Shown in pieces: positions 45,574 through 57,618 of a stretch of DNA of 64,000 bases (positions are counted from its first letter, which is position 1; each line of letters starts with the position of its first letter). The DNA is taken from the NCBI GenBank assembly GCA_026686845.1, contig JAIVEN010000012.1, positions 64,501-128,500 on the forward strand, written 5' to 3'. This DNA is from Adenanthera pavonina (taxonomy: Eukaryota; Streptophyta; Magnoliopsida; Fabales; Fabaceae). The translations under genes and the position numbers were made by a program. The notes below the pieces were generated by a model. That model was given only the letters and a program-made list of their open reading frames with translations, was not told where the DNA came from and made no database searches.

Positions 45574-48500
45574 TGTAACATCCCTAAAAAGTTAGATAGC
45601 TACAAATGCATAGGGAATTTGCAAAAATGGGTAGACACCATTTTGCATGAAATATGATAAAGATATCAATTGTCTTGATTGCAAGGAAAAAGGAAAAAAT
45701 GATGATTTTGCCCCTAGGGAAAAGAAAAAGAAGAAGAAGGAGGAGGAGGAGGAATGGAGGTGGATGTCATGGATAATGAATAAAAATATATGAATTTTGG
45801 AGAAAATTACACCTAATGACTCGAAAATTCTAAAATTTATAAATTTACTCGGATGAAGGGCATTTTTATGGATATGAAAAATTATAGTCAAAATGAAGCT
45901 CTTAATGAGCTAAGACCCATGGAATATAGTATGAAATTTATTAAGATCAAAATAATATTTATTGGGTAATTATGATTTAATATTAATATTTTAGCCGATA
46001 AAAGTCAGTCTAGACTGCAGAAAGAACAAAATGTGAGCCCTATATTTGGACCAATTGGGATAAGGATATTATGGAAATTTTATATCCCAATATAGTTATA
46101 ACCGATGCCTTAATAGTCGTAAAATATACTGCTAAAGTAGCTTTATTTGTTCAAACCGGTCCAGGATATATCTGAATAAGTAAATATCTAAAATTTTTGG
46201 ATCAAAATGCCCTCAATTGTGTATTCCATCTGCAGCACATGATAAATTGCATTAAATTAATAATTTCCATGGATTTCCAAGGAAAATTCAAGCAGATTTG
46301 GTGGCAACTTTTTATTGGTTACAAAGTTTTATAAATACTCACTCCTTGGCTCATGCTGTTTGACATATTTGGGCAAGAAAATGAGAGGAAAAGCTACAGC
46401 AAGGTGATGGAGAAAGGAAGGCTATGTGAAGGAGAAGAAAAATGATGGAAAATAAGAAGAAAAATTCTAAGAAAATAGGTAAGTGTTTCTCTTGCAACAC
46501 TTAAGTGTTCTATCCTAGTTGTTTGGTGTATGAGTTAGTTTCCATGAAATTTCTTCATCTCTAATCTTTGGACAGTTTTGGTCAAAGCATGTTTATGGAA
46601 GGGAAAGTGTTTTTAAACCACAAAATCATAAGGAAGCATAAGTAGTTATGAAATAAAGCGAGTTTGTTAAGTCTTGAAGCAAGTAAATGAAAAATAAATA
46701 TTTTCTAAAGGGGTCAGATTTCAACCAGCCCTAAGAGTAATGTTTAGTGGGAATCTCATTAATTTGATGCGAAAAATGGATTCCCCATGGCTAAAACCTC
46801 AAAAACAAGTGTTGGCTCAAAGATAGAGCTTAAGATAAAGAGTTTGGAAATTTTGGGTTCTATGAGAGATTTTTGTGATTAGCCATGAAATCAGTGGCTT
46901 AAGCATGTGTTTAATGATTTTTAGGGGCTTGAAAAAACCTTAAGGAATCTAGAGGGATCATTGGTTTCAAGAGGAAAGTCAAGTGGTACAAATAGTATAT
47001 CAAGAGGTAGCTAAGTTTATATATTCTTGCGTATGTTATTTAATTGTTTTGTTTTGATGCAAATTGGTTGCCATATTGTGTATTGTGTTTTTTTTATTGA
47101 TTTTGGCTGCAATATAAGGGGTTTTATTCCCCAGAATGTTCATTTTCTAAGTTGTTATGCTGCCGAAATTTTTATGACTTGTATGACAATTTGTTGATTT
47201 ATGTGAATTAAAGTGATTTTAAGTGATCATTATGTGAAATGAATAACATGATGCATGAATATAACTTGCTATTGAGATTGCCCCCAATCTCACCCCCTCA
47301 AGTATCCCAAATGACTAGGTACAAGCTATGTTGTGGAGGAATCCAAAGAAAAGGCAAGAAGAATGAAGAAGTTTATGAAGCTTGCATTGTTTAGAAAGTC
47401 ATGGCACTCTAATCTTTATCAATTTGTATAAAGTAATATGTACCTTTGCAAGGCTATGCTTTGCTGCTATTATGTTTATGTAAGTTTATGGCAATGTATG
47501 GTTTTGGCATGAACAAGTTTAAGCAAAGTATGTGATGCATATGAATGTTTTTTGTCATGATATGATGAAAGCTGGCTATTCTAAACATGTCCTAGTTATG
47601 CACTTACTGTTTATTTGAAATTGAATGCAACCTATGAATGTTATATAGTTTTGAAAACTAGATAGTGAGGGCTTTCCAACAAGCTAAGGAACACTTAAAT
47701 TGGGCATGTGTACGATTTATAGTATATTTTTAAAATTGAGGGTCAAAACTAGACAATGAAGTAAAAGCTACAAATTTTACTATAAGTATCAGTTATTTTG
47801 AAAGGTAATATAAAATTGTACTAAGCTCCAAAAATTCAGTGGTTTATATGTATGTAATGATCTATGTTTTAAGTTCAATATGCCACTAGTTTGATTCAAT
47901 TGGAGGTATACAATGAGAGATATACATATTTTCCTATAACTGTTCTAGTAAGAGTGAGTTTCTAACCCTTAGTGATTAAGTTGGAATGATGCCTTACAAA
48001 AGTTAAATATGTTAGATATACTGGCTTCCCAAGAAGGGGGTGAATTGGGAAGATTAAAATTTTCTGCAAAACTTTAAGAAAGTAAGGAAAGCAAAGGTAA
48101 CAGTAAAATGGAGTATAAATGAATAATCAGTAAAAGCAATAATAGAGATGGGAAGACACAGATGTTTATCCTGGTTCGGTCTCTTAATCTTGACCTACGT
48201 CCAGTCCCCAAGCCACTACTTGAGATTTTCCACTATCTTGCAAAAATTCAGTGGGTTTCTTGCAAATGCCACAGTATAGCTTATGGTACTCTATTTTAGA
48301 GCTCACACTTTCTCTCTTTGCACTCTAGCTAAGTGCTTCCCCAATCCCTTGTGATATCCCCTCACAAAAAAATCTTTCTTCCAGATAAAGATAAGATTGT
48401 TTACAATGAATAAACTCTCTTAATCAGGGTGTATATGAAAGTTGTAGTACAAAGAATGAAGTATGTGAGAGTAAGAGACTTTGAGTTGATGATTTGGCAG

Positions 48501-50093
48501 AGTTTCAGTATATACAGAATTATATTTATAGATTTAGGTCTTAACTATATGTTAGAGACAAAATCTATCCGTTGGATAAGTTACCCAATGGTTACTCTGA
48601 AAAACTATCCGTTCACCAACCGCATTTAATACTTTTGACACTCAAAGTTTGAATTTTGGTTGGCCAATAGATGAATCTCGCAGAGACCGAAAGTTAAAGA
48701 TTTCAACATTGAACATTCGAAGTTTGTCTATCATGAAGCAAAGTTTGAATTTTGATCTTTAAAAAATGTTTCTATGTTAGAACATACGAATTTTCAAGTT
48801 TAAAGCTCTTCTGAAAAGTATGAACAGTTGTTCCATTTTGCTACAGTGCCTTCGAAATTCAAATTTTGATACTCAAAATTCATCTATTAGTGGACAGTTC
48901 AATCAGGCACGATAGTTCATCTATTCGAAATTCAAATTTTCAAAATGCAAAGTTCGTCTGTCAGAGAGGCCTCTTTTTAGACTTAATACAAAGTTCAAAT
49001 TTCTAAATACTATCATTCGTATATCAACATATCATTATAACAGACTCACAAGCTTTGTTTCTAAAATTCAAATTTTCATGTTCAAAGTTCGTCTATCAGT
49101 GAGCCATTTTGATGTTCATTCCAAACTCAATTTTCAGATGAACTTTGACATATCCTCAGACGAATTTTTCATTTTTCATAAGTTTTATTTTATCTGAAAT
49201 TTGAATTTTCGAAAGCCAAAGTTCGTCTGTTAGAGAATGTTCTTTTCAGACAAGTATCAAAATTCAAATTTCTCAAGTCAAAGTTCATCTGTCAGAGAAA
49301 GCTCTTTTCAGACTTGTTCATTTTCAATGCGAAATTCGAATTTCCAGAGCCAAAGTTCAAATTTTCAAAACAACATATTAGTGTAAATGTTTCAAACTTC
49401 GTCTGTTAGTGGTTGTTTTTCAAATATTTCATGAATTAACATAAAATCATAGTTTTAAAACATCTTTTTGCCAATTCAAAGTCTTTTACTTAATTTAAAC
49501 ATGGTTGTAGATTCTACATCTATTCCTGTGCTGGTTTTTCCTGAATTCCTCCACTTGAGATCATTGGTGCACCATTGATATCTTCTCTCCAAGCACTAGA
49601 AAGTTGGTTTGGAATCATCAAAACACTTGATTCAACAAAATAAATGTATAAGAAAAATATGGCTAAAAGTATACATATATAGCTTTCCAATGGAATATAG
49701 AATTCATGATTTGGCTTAGTATAAAGTTAGATATAAATTTTTAAATTTATTGCCAAAACCCTAGAAAAAGAAAAAAGACCATTTGAACAATAGAAGTTTA
49801 AGTATTAAACTATATCAATTGGTGCAGTAAAATATAAGTTTCATGTTTTTCCCTTGTATAAATATTTCTAGCTTCATTTAGAGACTTGAATTACATTAAT
49901 AACATTTTTTGGGAATTAGTTATGATTTTTCAAAATTCAACCAGGAAAAAAGATAGTAGATGGATAGTAAATTTTGAAAATTTTTATTTTTTAGATTTAA
50001 TCCCTTTAATGATTTAAGCTTCTAAAATGACTTAGTTGGACATTAGAAATGCTATACTACTTGGGAAAATATATGATAAAGTAAGGTGTTACA
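45574..50093 (+). mobile_element. R-family solo LTR R2, containing solo LTR E
   Basis: It starts TGTAACATCCC and ends AAGGTGTTACA. It is flanked by a perfect TSD TATTG (45569-45573 and 50094-50098). Without the nested LTR (and its extra TSD copy) it is about 2.9 kb. A TATA-like TTTATAAATACTC at 46328-46340 supports plus orientation, and homology to R1 in reverse supports the family. There is no primer site or coding domain, so it is a solo LTR. Landmarks include the GAGATTGCCCCCAATCTCA inverted repeat near 47273. Confidence 0.8.
48010..49637 (-). mobile_element. Sirevirus-family solo LTR E inside R2
   Basis: It starts TGTTAGATATACTGGC and ends ACACTTGATTCAACA. A perfect TSD AAATA lies at 48005-48009 and 49638-49642. 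Length is 1628 bp and the sequence aligns with the LTRs of A, B and C, including the U3 array and a TATATTTATAG box near 48521. Internal domains have been lost by LTR-LTR recombination. Confidence 0.95.
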
Positions 50094-50098
50094 TATTG

Positions 50099-52380
50099 GG
50101 CCTATTGGGCATGAGAAAAAGGAATAAAAATCATGGCCATTCTCTGCTGTGCATTTGGCCACGACTAAAGAAATTCAAGTCGTGGTGACCGACACAAATC
50201 TGATATAATCAAATTCGTAAAATTGAAAAGAAAGAAAGGAAAAGAACGTGGTAGTAGCAATTTTAGAGTGCTTTGCTGGGGTTTTGTTCTCCTGACTTAG
50301 GGATGTTTTTGAGGCTCCAAATCATCAAGGTCAAATCTTCAATTTCTCATAGATTTCTAAGTGGAAGATTTGGGGGTTTTCATTTAGGAAGAGTTTCACC
50401 AATTGATTTGAGATTTTAAGGTTTGTTTGAGGTTGAATAAATGTTCTAAGGGTTTGGTTAGTGGTTTTACATAGATTAAAGGTTGTTCTAGCAAAACCCT
50501 AGATTGAATGTTAGCGTTTTAAGTAATTTGAGCTTTGGATAGTGAGATTGGGATGCCAAATGGTTAATAAATGAGAGAATATGTTTGAGAAGGTTATAGG
50601 TAGTATGAAAATGACCATGAAAGTGAATGTTGAGAAATGTAGCCCTTTGGGTTAGTAGCAAATATGTATTTAGACATGCCTTGATGATGAAATCTAATTA
50701 TTTATGTAGATTTACTTGTGTTGAGGCATTGGCATGTATATTCTCTCCAAGAGTTGGTAATTGTAGCAAACGTGTAAGGTTATCACTTTCCAATTTCCCT
50801 TGTATGCATGTTGATATGGTTGTAAGTTATATTGACATTCAATGATTATATTTGGTAGAAAATTATATTACATTGCTATAATGAAGTATGAAATGATTTT
50901 TGGAAACTTGATTAGTTAAGTAGGAGTATGTAGTTTATGGTTTATTAGAAACATATGTTTGTAAAAGGCAATTTGTATTTATGATTATGAGCATTTCTTG
51001 ATTGAGGAATTGTATTGATAATTGATGATTGTGATATGTATATTGAATTGTACTAAGATATGCTGAGGTCAGGTGATAGGAGTTGTGTATATAGAGTATA
51101 GATATTTTTATACCACATGGTATTGCCACCATATGGAGCTCAATGGTTGGCTTAAACATTCTTAGGGCCCTCTTTATCACCTTTCCTTTGGCCGAGTTAA
51201 TGGTTAGCTTGAGGGACATGACACCTCTCGTATTCCTAAGAAAGGGACCCATGGTCCAATGTAAGCTATGTAACCTTTGGCCATGATACATCTTACAATT
51301 GGAGAGCTTGGATTAGTCCAATCATGGGGGCAAATCTTGTTGAGTAATTGTAACCCATGGGTTCAGCCAAAGGTTTTAAGGAGAATATAAGGGAGGTTAT
51401 GCTATCTCATGCACCAGTTAATGAAGAAATTTGCTGTGTGATTTGAAAAGTATGTTTGCTATGTGATTTGAAAAGTATGATATATTGTGTATTATGAATT
51501 TGAAATGTCTTTTTAGCCTACTTAACTATCTTATAATCATTCCTTGCATAGGATGCCTAATGTTAGTGATTAAATCACTAAGCCTCCTTTGTGTTGCATG
51601 TGATCATATTGATATATATTGCCATGTTATAGGGTATTTTATTAGAGTTGAGTATGTTAGACTCACTTAATGATGTTTTTTATATTTAAAACCACATGGA
51701 GTATGAGATTATTAATTTAATGAATTTTAAGATTTCTTTGATTACCAACATGTGCATTTAATTAATTTATTATGTATTTGGGTGTTTGGAACCATTACTA
51801 TATGATTATGCATATTTTGAGTTGTTGGTCACGTTGATGCTTATGGGTTTTAAGTGGCCATATTTGGGTTTATAATATTTTGGGCTGGAACAATGATTTG
51901 TACTAGTTACTCTAAGTGATTTAGATGTCGTTTTAGGTTCACCATATGTAGAATGGCATTGGTTTGGGTTTTGGGACCCCAAATTGCTTTTAAGTGTCAA
52001 ATTTTGCCGTTTTGGTACCAGATGCACAATTTTTTCATATGATTGAATTTTGAGGCGAAACTAATGCCATATTAGCAGAAAGACAATCTTTAGTTAGATA
52101 TTTCAATAAGCTTTGTGTGGACACTTGAACCACTCTAATTGGAGTTATGTAGCCCGAGTTATGCATGTTGGAAGTTCGCTATTACTATTACAGAAAAGGA
52201 AGAATTCACCATACTGCATCAGCAGCTGCAGCCAAGAATTTATAGGCCGTGGCTAACCATCCTGACTTTATTATTTCACCTTACTCTTGGTCCATTCTCA
52301 TATGAAATTGATTCTCATAGGTCTTAAACATTTTCTAAACTTATTTTATATAGTTTTAGTGCTTTAATATGCCTAGAATG
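50099..52380 (+). mobile_element. T-family LTR-like region T3, degraded
   Basis: Landmarks are in the order of T5: a CACGACTAAAGAAATTCAAG (cytotype 'GCGGTG'-like) region near 50160, AGGAAAAGAACGTG and CTCCAAATCATCAAGGT near 50240-50330, GGCCGAGTTAATGG near 51190, and CAGCAGCTGCAGCCAAG plus GGCCGTGGCTAACC near 52220-52255. Neither end is defined. No reading frame in it shows protein similarity. Confidence 0.5.
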
Positions 52381-52454
52381 AATAAATTACCAAATTTTAT
52401 AATGGGATCCCTTTTCCTTTAACTCTTTCTTATATAAACTTATGTTAGATCCTC

Positions 52455-52922
52455 TTCTACCATGGTGGTAGATCCTTTTCTACCATCGTATATGATTTGC
52501 TTTTTATTACCATGGTAGAACTTTAATATTTTGGGTTTAAATCTTTTCTACCATGGTTAGTACTTTGAAAATGAATTATAATTCTTGTGATGAAATTATA
52601 TAGGGTTTGAGTTTTTTTTTTTTAACCATGATAGACCTTCTAGTGAGTTGGTCATTTTCTTTCTATTATGGTTAACTCTTAAGAGAGTGTAGTTTAATCC
52701 TTTTAACCATGGTAGCTCTCTAGTTGAATAGTTTCACTCTTTTTCTACCATGGCTAACTACAAATGAGTAGTTGTTTTCTTTTCTACTAAGGTAGAGTAC
52801 TTTGAATTTGGTTTTCTTCTTTTCTGCGTTAGTAGATACGTTTTTTATTGAGGTATCAATTCTTTTCTACTATGGTAGGGTAATTTTTACAAGTTTTATT
52901 CTTTTCTATCACAGTAGAGTAA
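52455..52922. repeat. 40-bp minisatellite with palindromic TTCTACCATGGTAGA core
   Basis: About twelve imperfect copies of TTTTCTACCATGGTAGA, an inverted repeat around CCATGG, are spaced 40 bp apart. Cores start near 52455, 52478, 52506, 52543, 52621, 52657, 52701, 52741, 52781, 52821, 52862 and 52901. The last six keep the 40-bp step almost exactly, while the left half is more eroded. It lies downstream (minus strand) of the Q2 TATA box, so it is probably in the R/U5 or leader side of that LTR. It is not seen in Q1, which is cut before this point. Confidence 0.75.
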
Positions 52923-52979
52923 AATTAAATTGATTATATATTAAGTTAAAGGTTTTGAGAAGGAGAATTTTACACAACC

Positions 52980-54328
52980 CACATGAAATTCCCTTCACCC
53001 TATTGTAGAAATTCTACTACTCCAGGAAGCCAAAAGTATTATACAGCTCTCAGGACCAGAACCTCAATATCTGATTTTTTTCCTATTATTTCTTCCTCAC
53101 TTTCTCTCTCTAAAATTTCAAAGCCTTTTTCTCTAAAATGGGATGAGCTTGGGATGAAATGGAGGGGGCTTAAGGGGGTATTTATAATGTTCAAGAATCA
53201 ATTTCAGCCTTTGATCTCAGCTCTGTCGGATCGTGCCACGTGTCCCGGCCTGTGTCAGCACCACTACATCATCTTGCCAACTCAGTACTTGAGTGCCAAC
53301 TTAGTACTTTTGGACTGCTAGGGGCATCCTTGAGGAGGAAGAAAGCTTCCCAAAAAGCAGTCCAATCCTAATCCAAAAGCCGGTGTCCTATTCTGAGCTA
53401 AAATCAAAGTATACCCCAGACTCTCCAATTTTCTACCAAGTGTCTTGGAATGACTCAAATAATTATTTTTGTGTCTTCCAAGAGCATAGGTGGTGTCTCT
53501 TGGCTTAAAGAAGGAAGAAAAATCAATGTCCCAATTATCTGACTCATATCCTGTCTATATAGGAAAATCGAGACTCTGTATTCTTCAAAACTTCAGTATT
53601 GCCATTTAACAAATCCTTTTACATTAATTCCTTGATAAATTCACCATAAATCAAGTGAATTTAGGTCTTTCCAATGGTGTATGCCATTTTTTATTTTTCC
53701 CTAATTTCTCATATTGTTTGATATTTTATCAGTATAATTTACACTAATTTTCCAATCTAGCAAATAACTTTTTTCTTTAATGTCAACTTTTCTAAAGCTA
53801 CTTTTTCTATAATCAGGTCATCTTTTTAAAAGTAGCTTTATTAAAGTAGCTTTTTAACTACTTTTCAAAAAGCAACTTTTACTTTATCAAAAAGCAATTT
53901 TACCTTTTGTTTTTTGCTTTTTTCACTTTTTACTTTATATTTTTTTGTTTGAAAGTACCTTTTCATGTTCAGACCTACTTTTCAATCCCCTGGCCTGTAC
54001 TTAGGCCTGGTCCAACTTCTGGGCCGACACAATTTCCTATTTTGCCTGTTGAAGGACTATTTGCAATTTTAATTAATTCTAGCGGCCAAATTCCAATTTT
54101 CATAATTTTTAAGGGTATTTTTGTAATTTCCGTATTTTCTCAAGCGAAATTGTGTAATTTTCGTATATTACCCCTTTTACCCCATATTTTCCACTTTTTG
54201 ACCCCTTTATCCATATATTATCATATTTTAGCCTTCTCAGGTCTTATTTTACCTAGTTAAGCACTTTCTAGGCCATTTAACTATCCAATTATCCATTTTC
54301 TTGACCTATAAATTTTTGGAATATTACA
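52980..54328 (-). mobile_element. Q-family 3' LTR (Q2) of chromovirus G
   Basis: On the minus strand it starts TGTAATATTCC at 54328, right after the GGATGAAATTTATTTTAAGG tract that follows the gypsy polyprotein, which sets the orientation. It aligns with Q1 through GGGGTAATATACGAAAATT, GATAATTGGGACA and GACACGTGGCACGATCC. The LTR probably extends left into the minisatellite. Its true end is not seen. Confidence 0.7.
53179..53189 (-). promoter_or_regulatory. TATA box of Q2 LTR
   Basis: The minus strand reads CATTATAAATA, about 70 nt before the GAGGTTCTGGTCCTGA region and in the position expected for an LTR core promoter. Q1 has CACTATAACTA at the same alignment point. Confidence 0.5.
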
Positions 54329-54394
54329 TTTCAACACCCTTAAAATAAATTTCATCCTGAAAATTTAAAACATACCATAAGCAAATAGTTTAAG

Positions 54395-54999
54395 GTACTT
54401 TTTCCCTTACTACATCTTCCATTCCCGATGTAGCTTTTTCTAGGAAAAGTTCCTTCCAAACCACCTTGACCAACAGAATGTCTTTGTTCCAAAGCTGCTT
54501 TACTTTGTAATCAACAATCTAACTCGGTTGTAATTCATAAGATAGGTTATCTTGTAACTCAAGATCCTCATATTCTATAACATGTGCTAAGTCTGGTTAA
54601 TATTTCTTTATTAGAGAAACATGGAAGACATCATGAATTTTGCTTAAGTTTGGAGGTAAGGCCATTTTATAGCTTACAAGCCCAATTTTGGAAAGAATTT
54701 GAAACGGTCTAATATACTTAGGACTAAGTTTCTTCATCTTAAGTAATCAGCCTACCCCAATTGTCAGGGAAACTTTCAGGAATACGTGATCTCCTTCCTT
54801 AAATTCCAATAATCTCCTTCTCCTATCAGCATAGCTTTTCTATCTACTTTATGTTGTCAGGAGCTTTTGCTTGATCATCTCGATCTTCTAGGTCATGTTG
54901 TGAATCAACTCTAGACCTAGCAAACTTCTTTGCCATAACACTATTCAACATAGAGGGCATTTGTACCTTCTACCATGCAATGCTTTGTACGATGCCATA
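54395..54999 (-). pseudogene. Gypsy integrase C-terminus and chromodomain (element G)
   Basis: The minus-strand reading contains MASYKALHGRRYKCPLC, RRRRLLEFKEGDHVFLKVS, KLSPKYIRPFQILSKIG, IHDVFHVSLIKKY, and then VKVVWKELFLEKATSGMED, which resembles the chromodomain tail of Tekay-type chromoviruses (VLWRNHGVEEATWE-like). Stops occur in several places. It continues the integrase seen at 57619-58400 across LTR T2. Confidence 0.75.
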
Positions 55000-57618
55000 T
55001 GTAACACCCTACTCCAATTACACTTCCAATCTTGACCAAATACTATGAAAACTAACCAACTAAACCAAAGACCTTAATTCAAACTCTCAAAACATCTGAA
55101 CAATGGAAAAACACCAAAACATGGGTTGGGGCCACGGCCTACTACAGTATCATCGCGACCTCGGTACTCTTAGGTTCAATTTTATGAAAACAGAGGGTCT
55201 GTCACTGTGGCCTGGCCCTGGCGCCACGATGCCCCTACTGATACCATATTAGCAAAATTGCAAAGTCCCAGGGTGAATTTCCTTCATGCACAACTTCTTT
55301 CTTTGATCTCTGATTGACCGGATTTCAACTCCTATAGATCAATCTTGTCCCGATCTATCTACAGACACCAATTTCACTCCAATCCATCTTCCTATGGAGA
55401 TTTTGGATACTCAATACCGTTTTGGCCACTTTTTTGTCAAAACTCACAACTTAACACCTCCATGTGCCACCGAAGGCAATTAGGCACTCAAGGACCTTTC
55501 ATACAGGTCCTATTTGACTCAACCAACCTATCCAAAGACGTTTTACCTCCGATAAACCTCTCCTCCGAGAATTGACCCCCTTGAACCCCAAAACCACATA
55601 ATAGGCTGTATGCACAAAACATACCTACATGGCCTAAAACCACCTTTGGGCTCCCACATACGGCCAAGCCAACTCACAGACACACTCCTAACAATGGTAG
55701 CCCATACCAAGGTCCATATTGTCATCACACATATATACACTATACTTATCACATACCTACCATCACCATCAATATCAACACTTCATCTATATTATCCAAT
55801 CCCCATCATCACAATTATTCTATCATCACATAGCATATAGATAATACTCTTAGGAATCTCATACAGGCAGCCAGACTATAAAAACCTACTTGGCATAGTT
55901 GAACATAAACTAGTTGCAAACTACCAAATTACGTTTGTTATTCCCGAATGTAGTGAGTCCTACAACTCTTTAGTCCTTTGTCAGACTAGTGCCAAATTCC
56001 TCATATGAAAGGTTAGTCATGGGAAGGGGATGTGAGACAAAGTCTCAATAACTGGGACAAACACATGCATATATATACATAACCCATACAATAATACCGT
56101 GAATACAATATGAAATGGAATGCATGTCTCCCTCCCACACAACTAGAACCTTGAGTTGTCATCATAACAAGATATTTTAATAGATGACTCCCTTCCAATA
56201 GTCGGTGAAAAGTGAGTCTAGGATATCACCAAGCTTACCATACATTAATGCAACCTGGCCAAAGATTACACTAGTACTCAGACCATGGCTCTCTTTCCCC
56301 TGGACCACCTCGAATTGGTGGTGATTTAGGGAATATGTAGTCCACTGCTGCCTAACTATCCATGCCATGGGAAAGGATTTAGCGATAGGGATCCCATCCT
56401 TACCCTCCCTTATCATAGATCATCATCTCATATCATATCATCATCACCACCCAATCACCATATATCTCACAATGCCTTGTGGTGATGTTCATGTAATATC
56501 ATCATATAATCATCATCATCATCATCATCATCTCAATGTTATGCTATTCATCATGTAATGTCACATCATCATCATCTCTAATCATCATCATAATCATCAT
56601 CCACTATATGTCGAGCCGTGTGCATACTATGATATATAGAAAATCTATACACTCACAAACTATATCGTGGTATGAATGGAAACATGTATATATACACACA
56701 TATGTATATATATAAATCATAAAATACAAACAATACAAACATTCGATTACCTCTAGTTGTCAACACCACACACACGCGATTCCAAAAGCTCCTTGGGTTA
56801 TCCAACACACTTGTACTCTTCCGGTCAACCAAATAATCTCTACAATACCATAATACCTCAATTAACACAACATATCACTTAACCAAAAATCACAATTCAA
56901 CTATATAGGCCTATCCCAGGGTTGCAATATCATTTCCATACATCATTGAGCTCCTAAAGCCCGTTCAAACACTAATCAACCCTATACATTTTAGATTCCA
57001 TACTCCCTCAAGTAATTCTAGCCTAGGGTTTCACTCAAACCCAACATAATCCAACCAAAACTTATACGAAAACTTTATGAACACTAAATCACACTCTATT
57101 AATCCTATTTCATCCATTTTAATTGGTGGATTTAAGCCAAAACCAAAAATCCAACTATACACCCTAAAATTCCAACTCAAAACTAAAGAAAAATGGAGAA
57201 GGAGGAGTAGAGATCACTTACTAACAAGAATCCAAGCTTCTGGAGTCCAAAAATCACTCACCATGGTCAGATCTTTCAAACCCTAATAGAGCTTCTTCTT
57301 TCTCCCTCCATTTCTGCTTCATCTGTCCGACTGAAATTTTTCCAATTTAAACAAAATTTTCCATGCTCGCTGCAACGCCAGTAAGCTCATAGTGGTGTGG
57401 GGCTTCTCAACCTGGATATTTTCCAAGTTGCCACACGTGTCTTGCCGTGATAGCCCTACATCTCGCCATGGCATGGCACCTTCTTTGTCTTAAATATTAA
57501 ATTTGTCCCATTTTGATCCTTCCTCCGATCCTGGTTCCTCTAGTCCTGTAAACATCATCAAGGTTACTTCATGTTAGCTCAGGACTATGTTCATGGCAGT
57601 CTAATGATGGTTGTTACA
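55000..57618 (-). mobile_element. T-family LTR T2 inserted in integrase of element G
   Basis: On the plus strand it begins TGTAACACCCTACTCC and ends GATGGTTGTTACA, 2619 bp, and is homologous to T1 and to the reverse of T5. The integrase reading (NNSYHSSIQ / MASYKALHG) resumes across it, so it is an insertion. The flanks (CCATA and TTCTG) do not show a clean TSD, suggesting a small loss at one end. It carries the GTGAGACAAAGTCTCA hairpin (56031), CATCAT-rich tracts, and no coding domain. Confidence 0.75.
56509..56532. repeat. (ATC)n microsatellite in T2
   Basis: Eight ATC units in a row, with further broken CATCAT runs on both sides. T5 has the complementary GATGAT tract (61425-61560). Confidence 0.8.

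Noticed and set aside
45592..45891. 99-codon minus-strand ORF near the R2 start
   Set aside because: It is antisense within the R2 solo LTR, dominated by a poly-Phe/Ser run from the GAA/GGA-rich tract.
52455..52922. CRISPR-like array
   Set aside because: The 40-bp periodicity has palindromic cores but the whole unit repeats imperfectly. There are no unique spacers and the setting is plant repeat DNA.
56367..56558. His/Ile-rich ORFs over CATCAT tracts (also 61313-61537)
   Set aside because: Translations of ATC/GAT microsatellite sequence in T-family LTRs.
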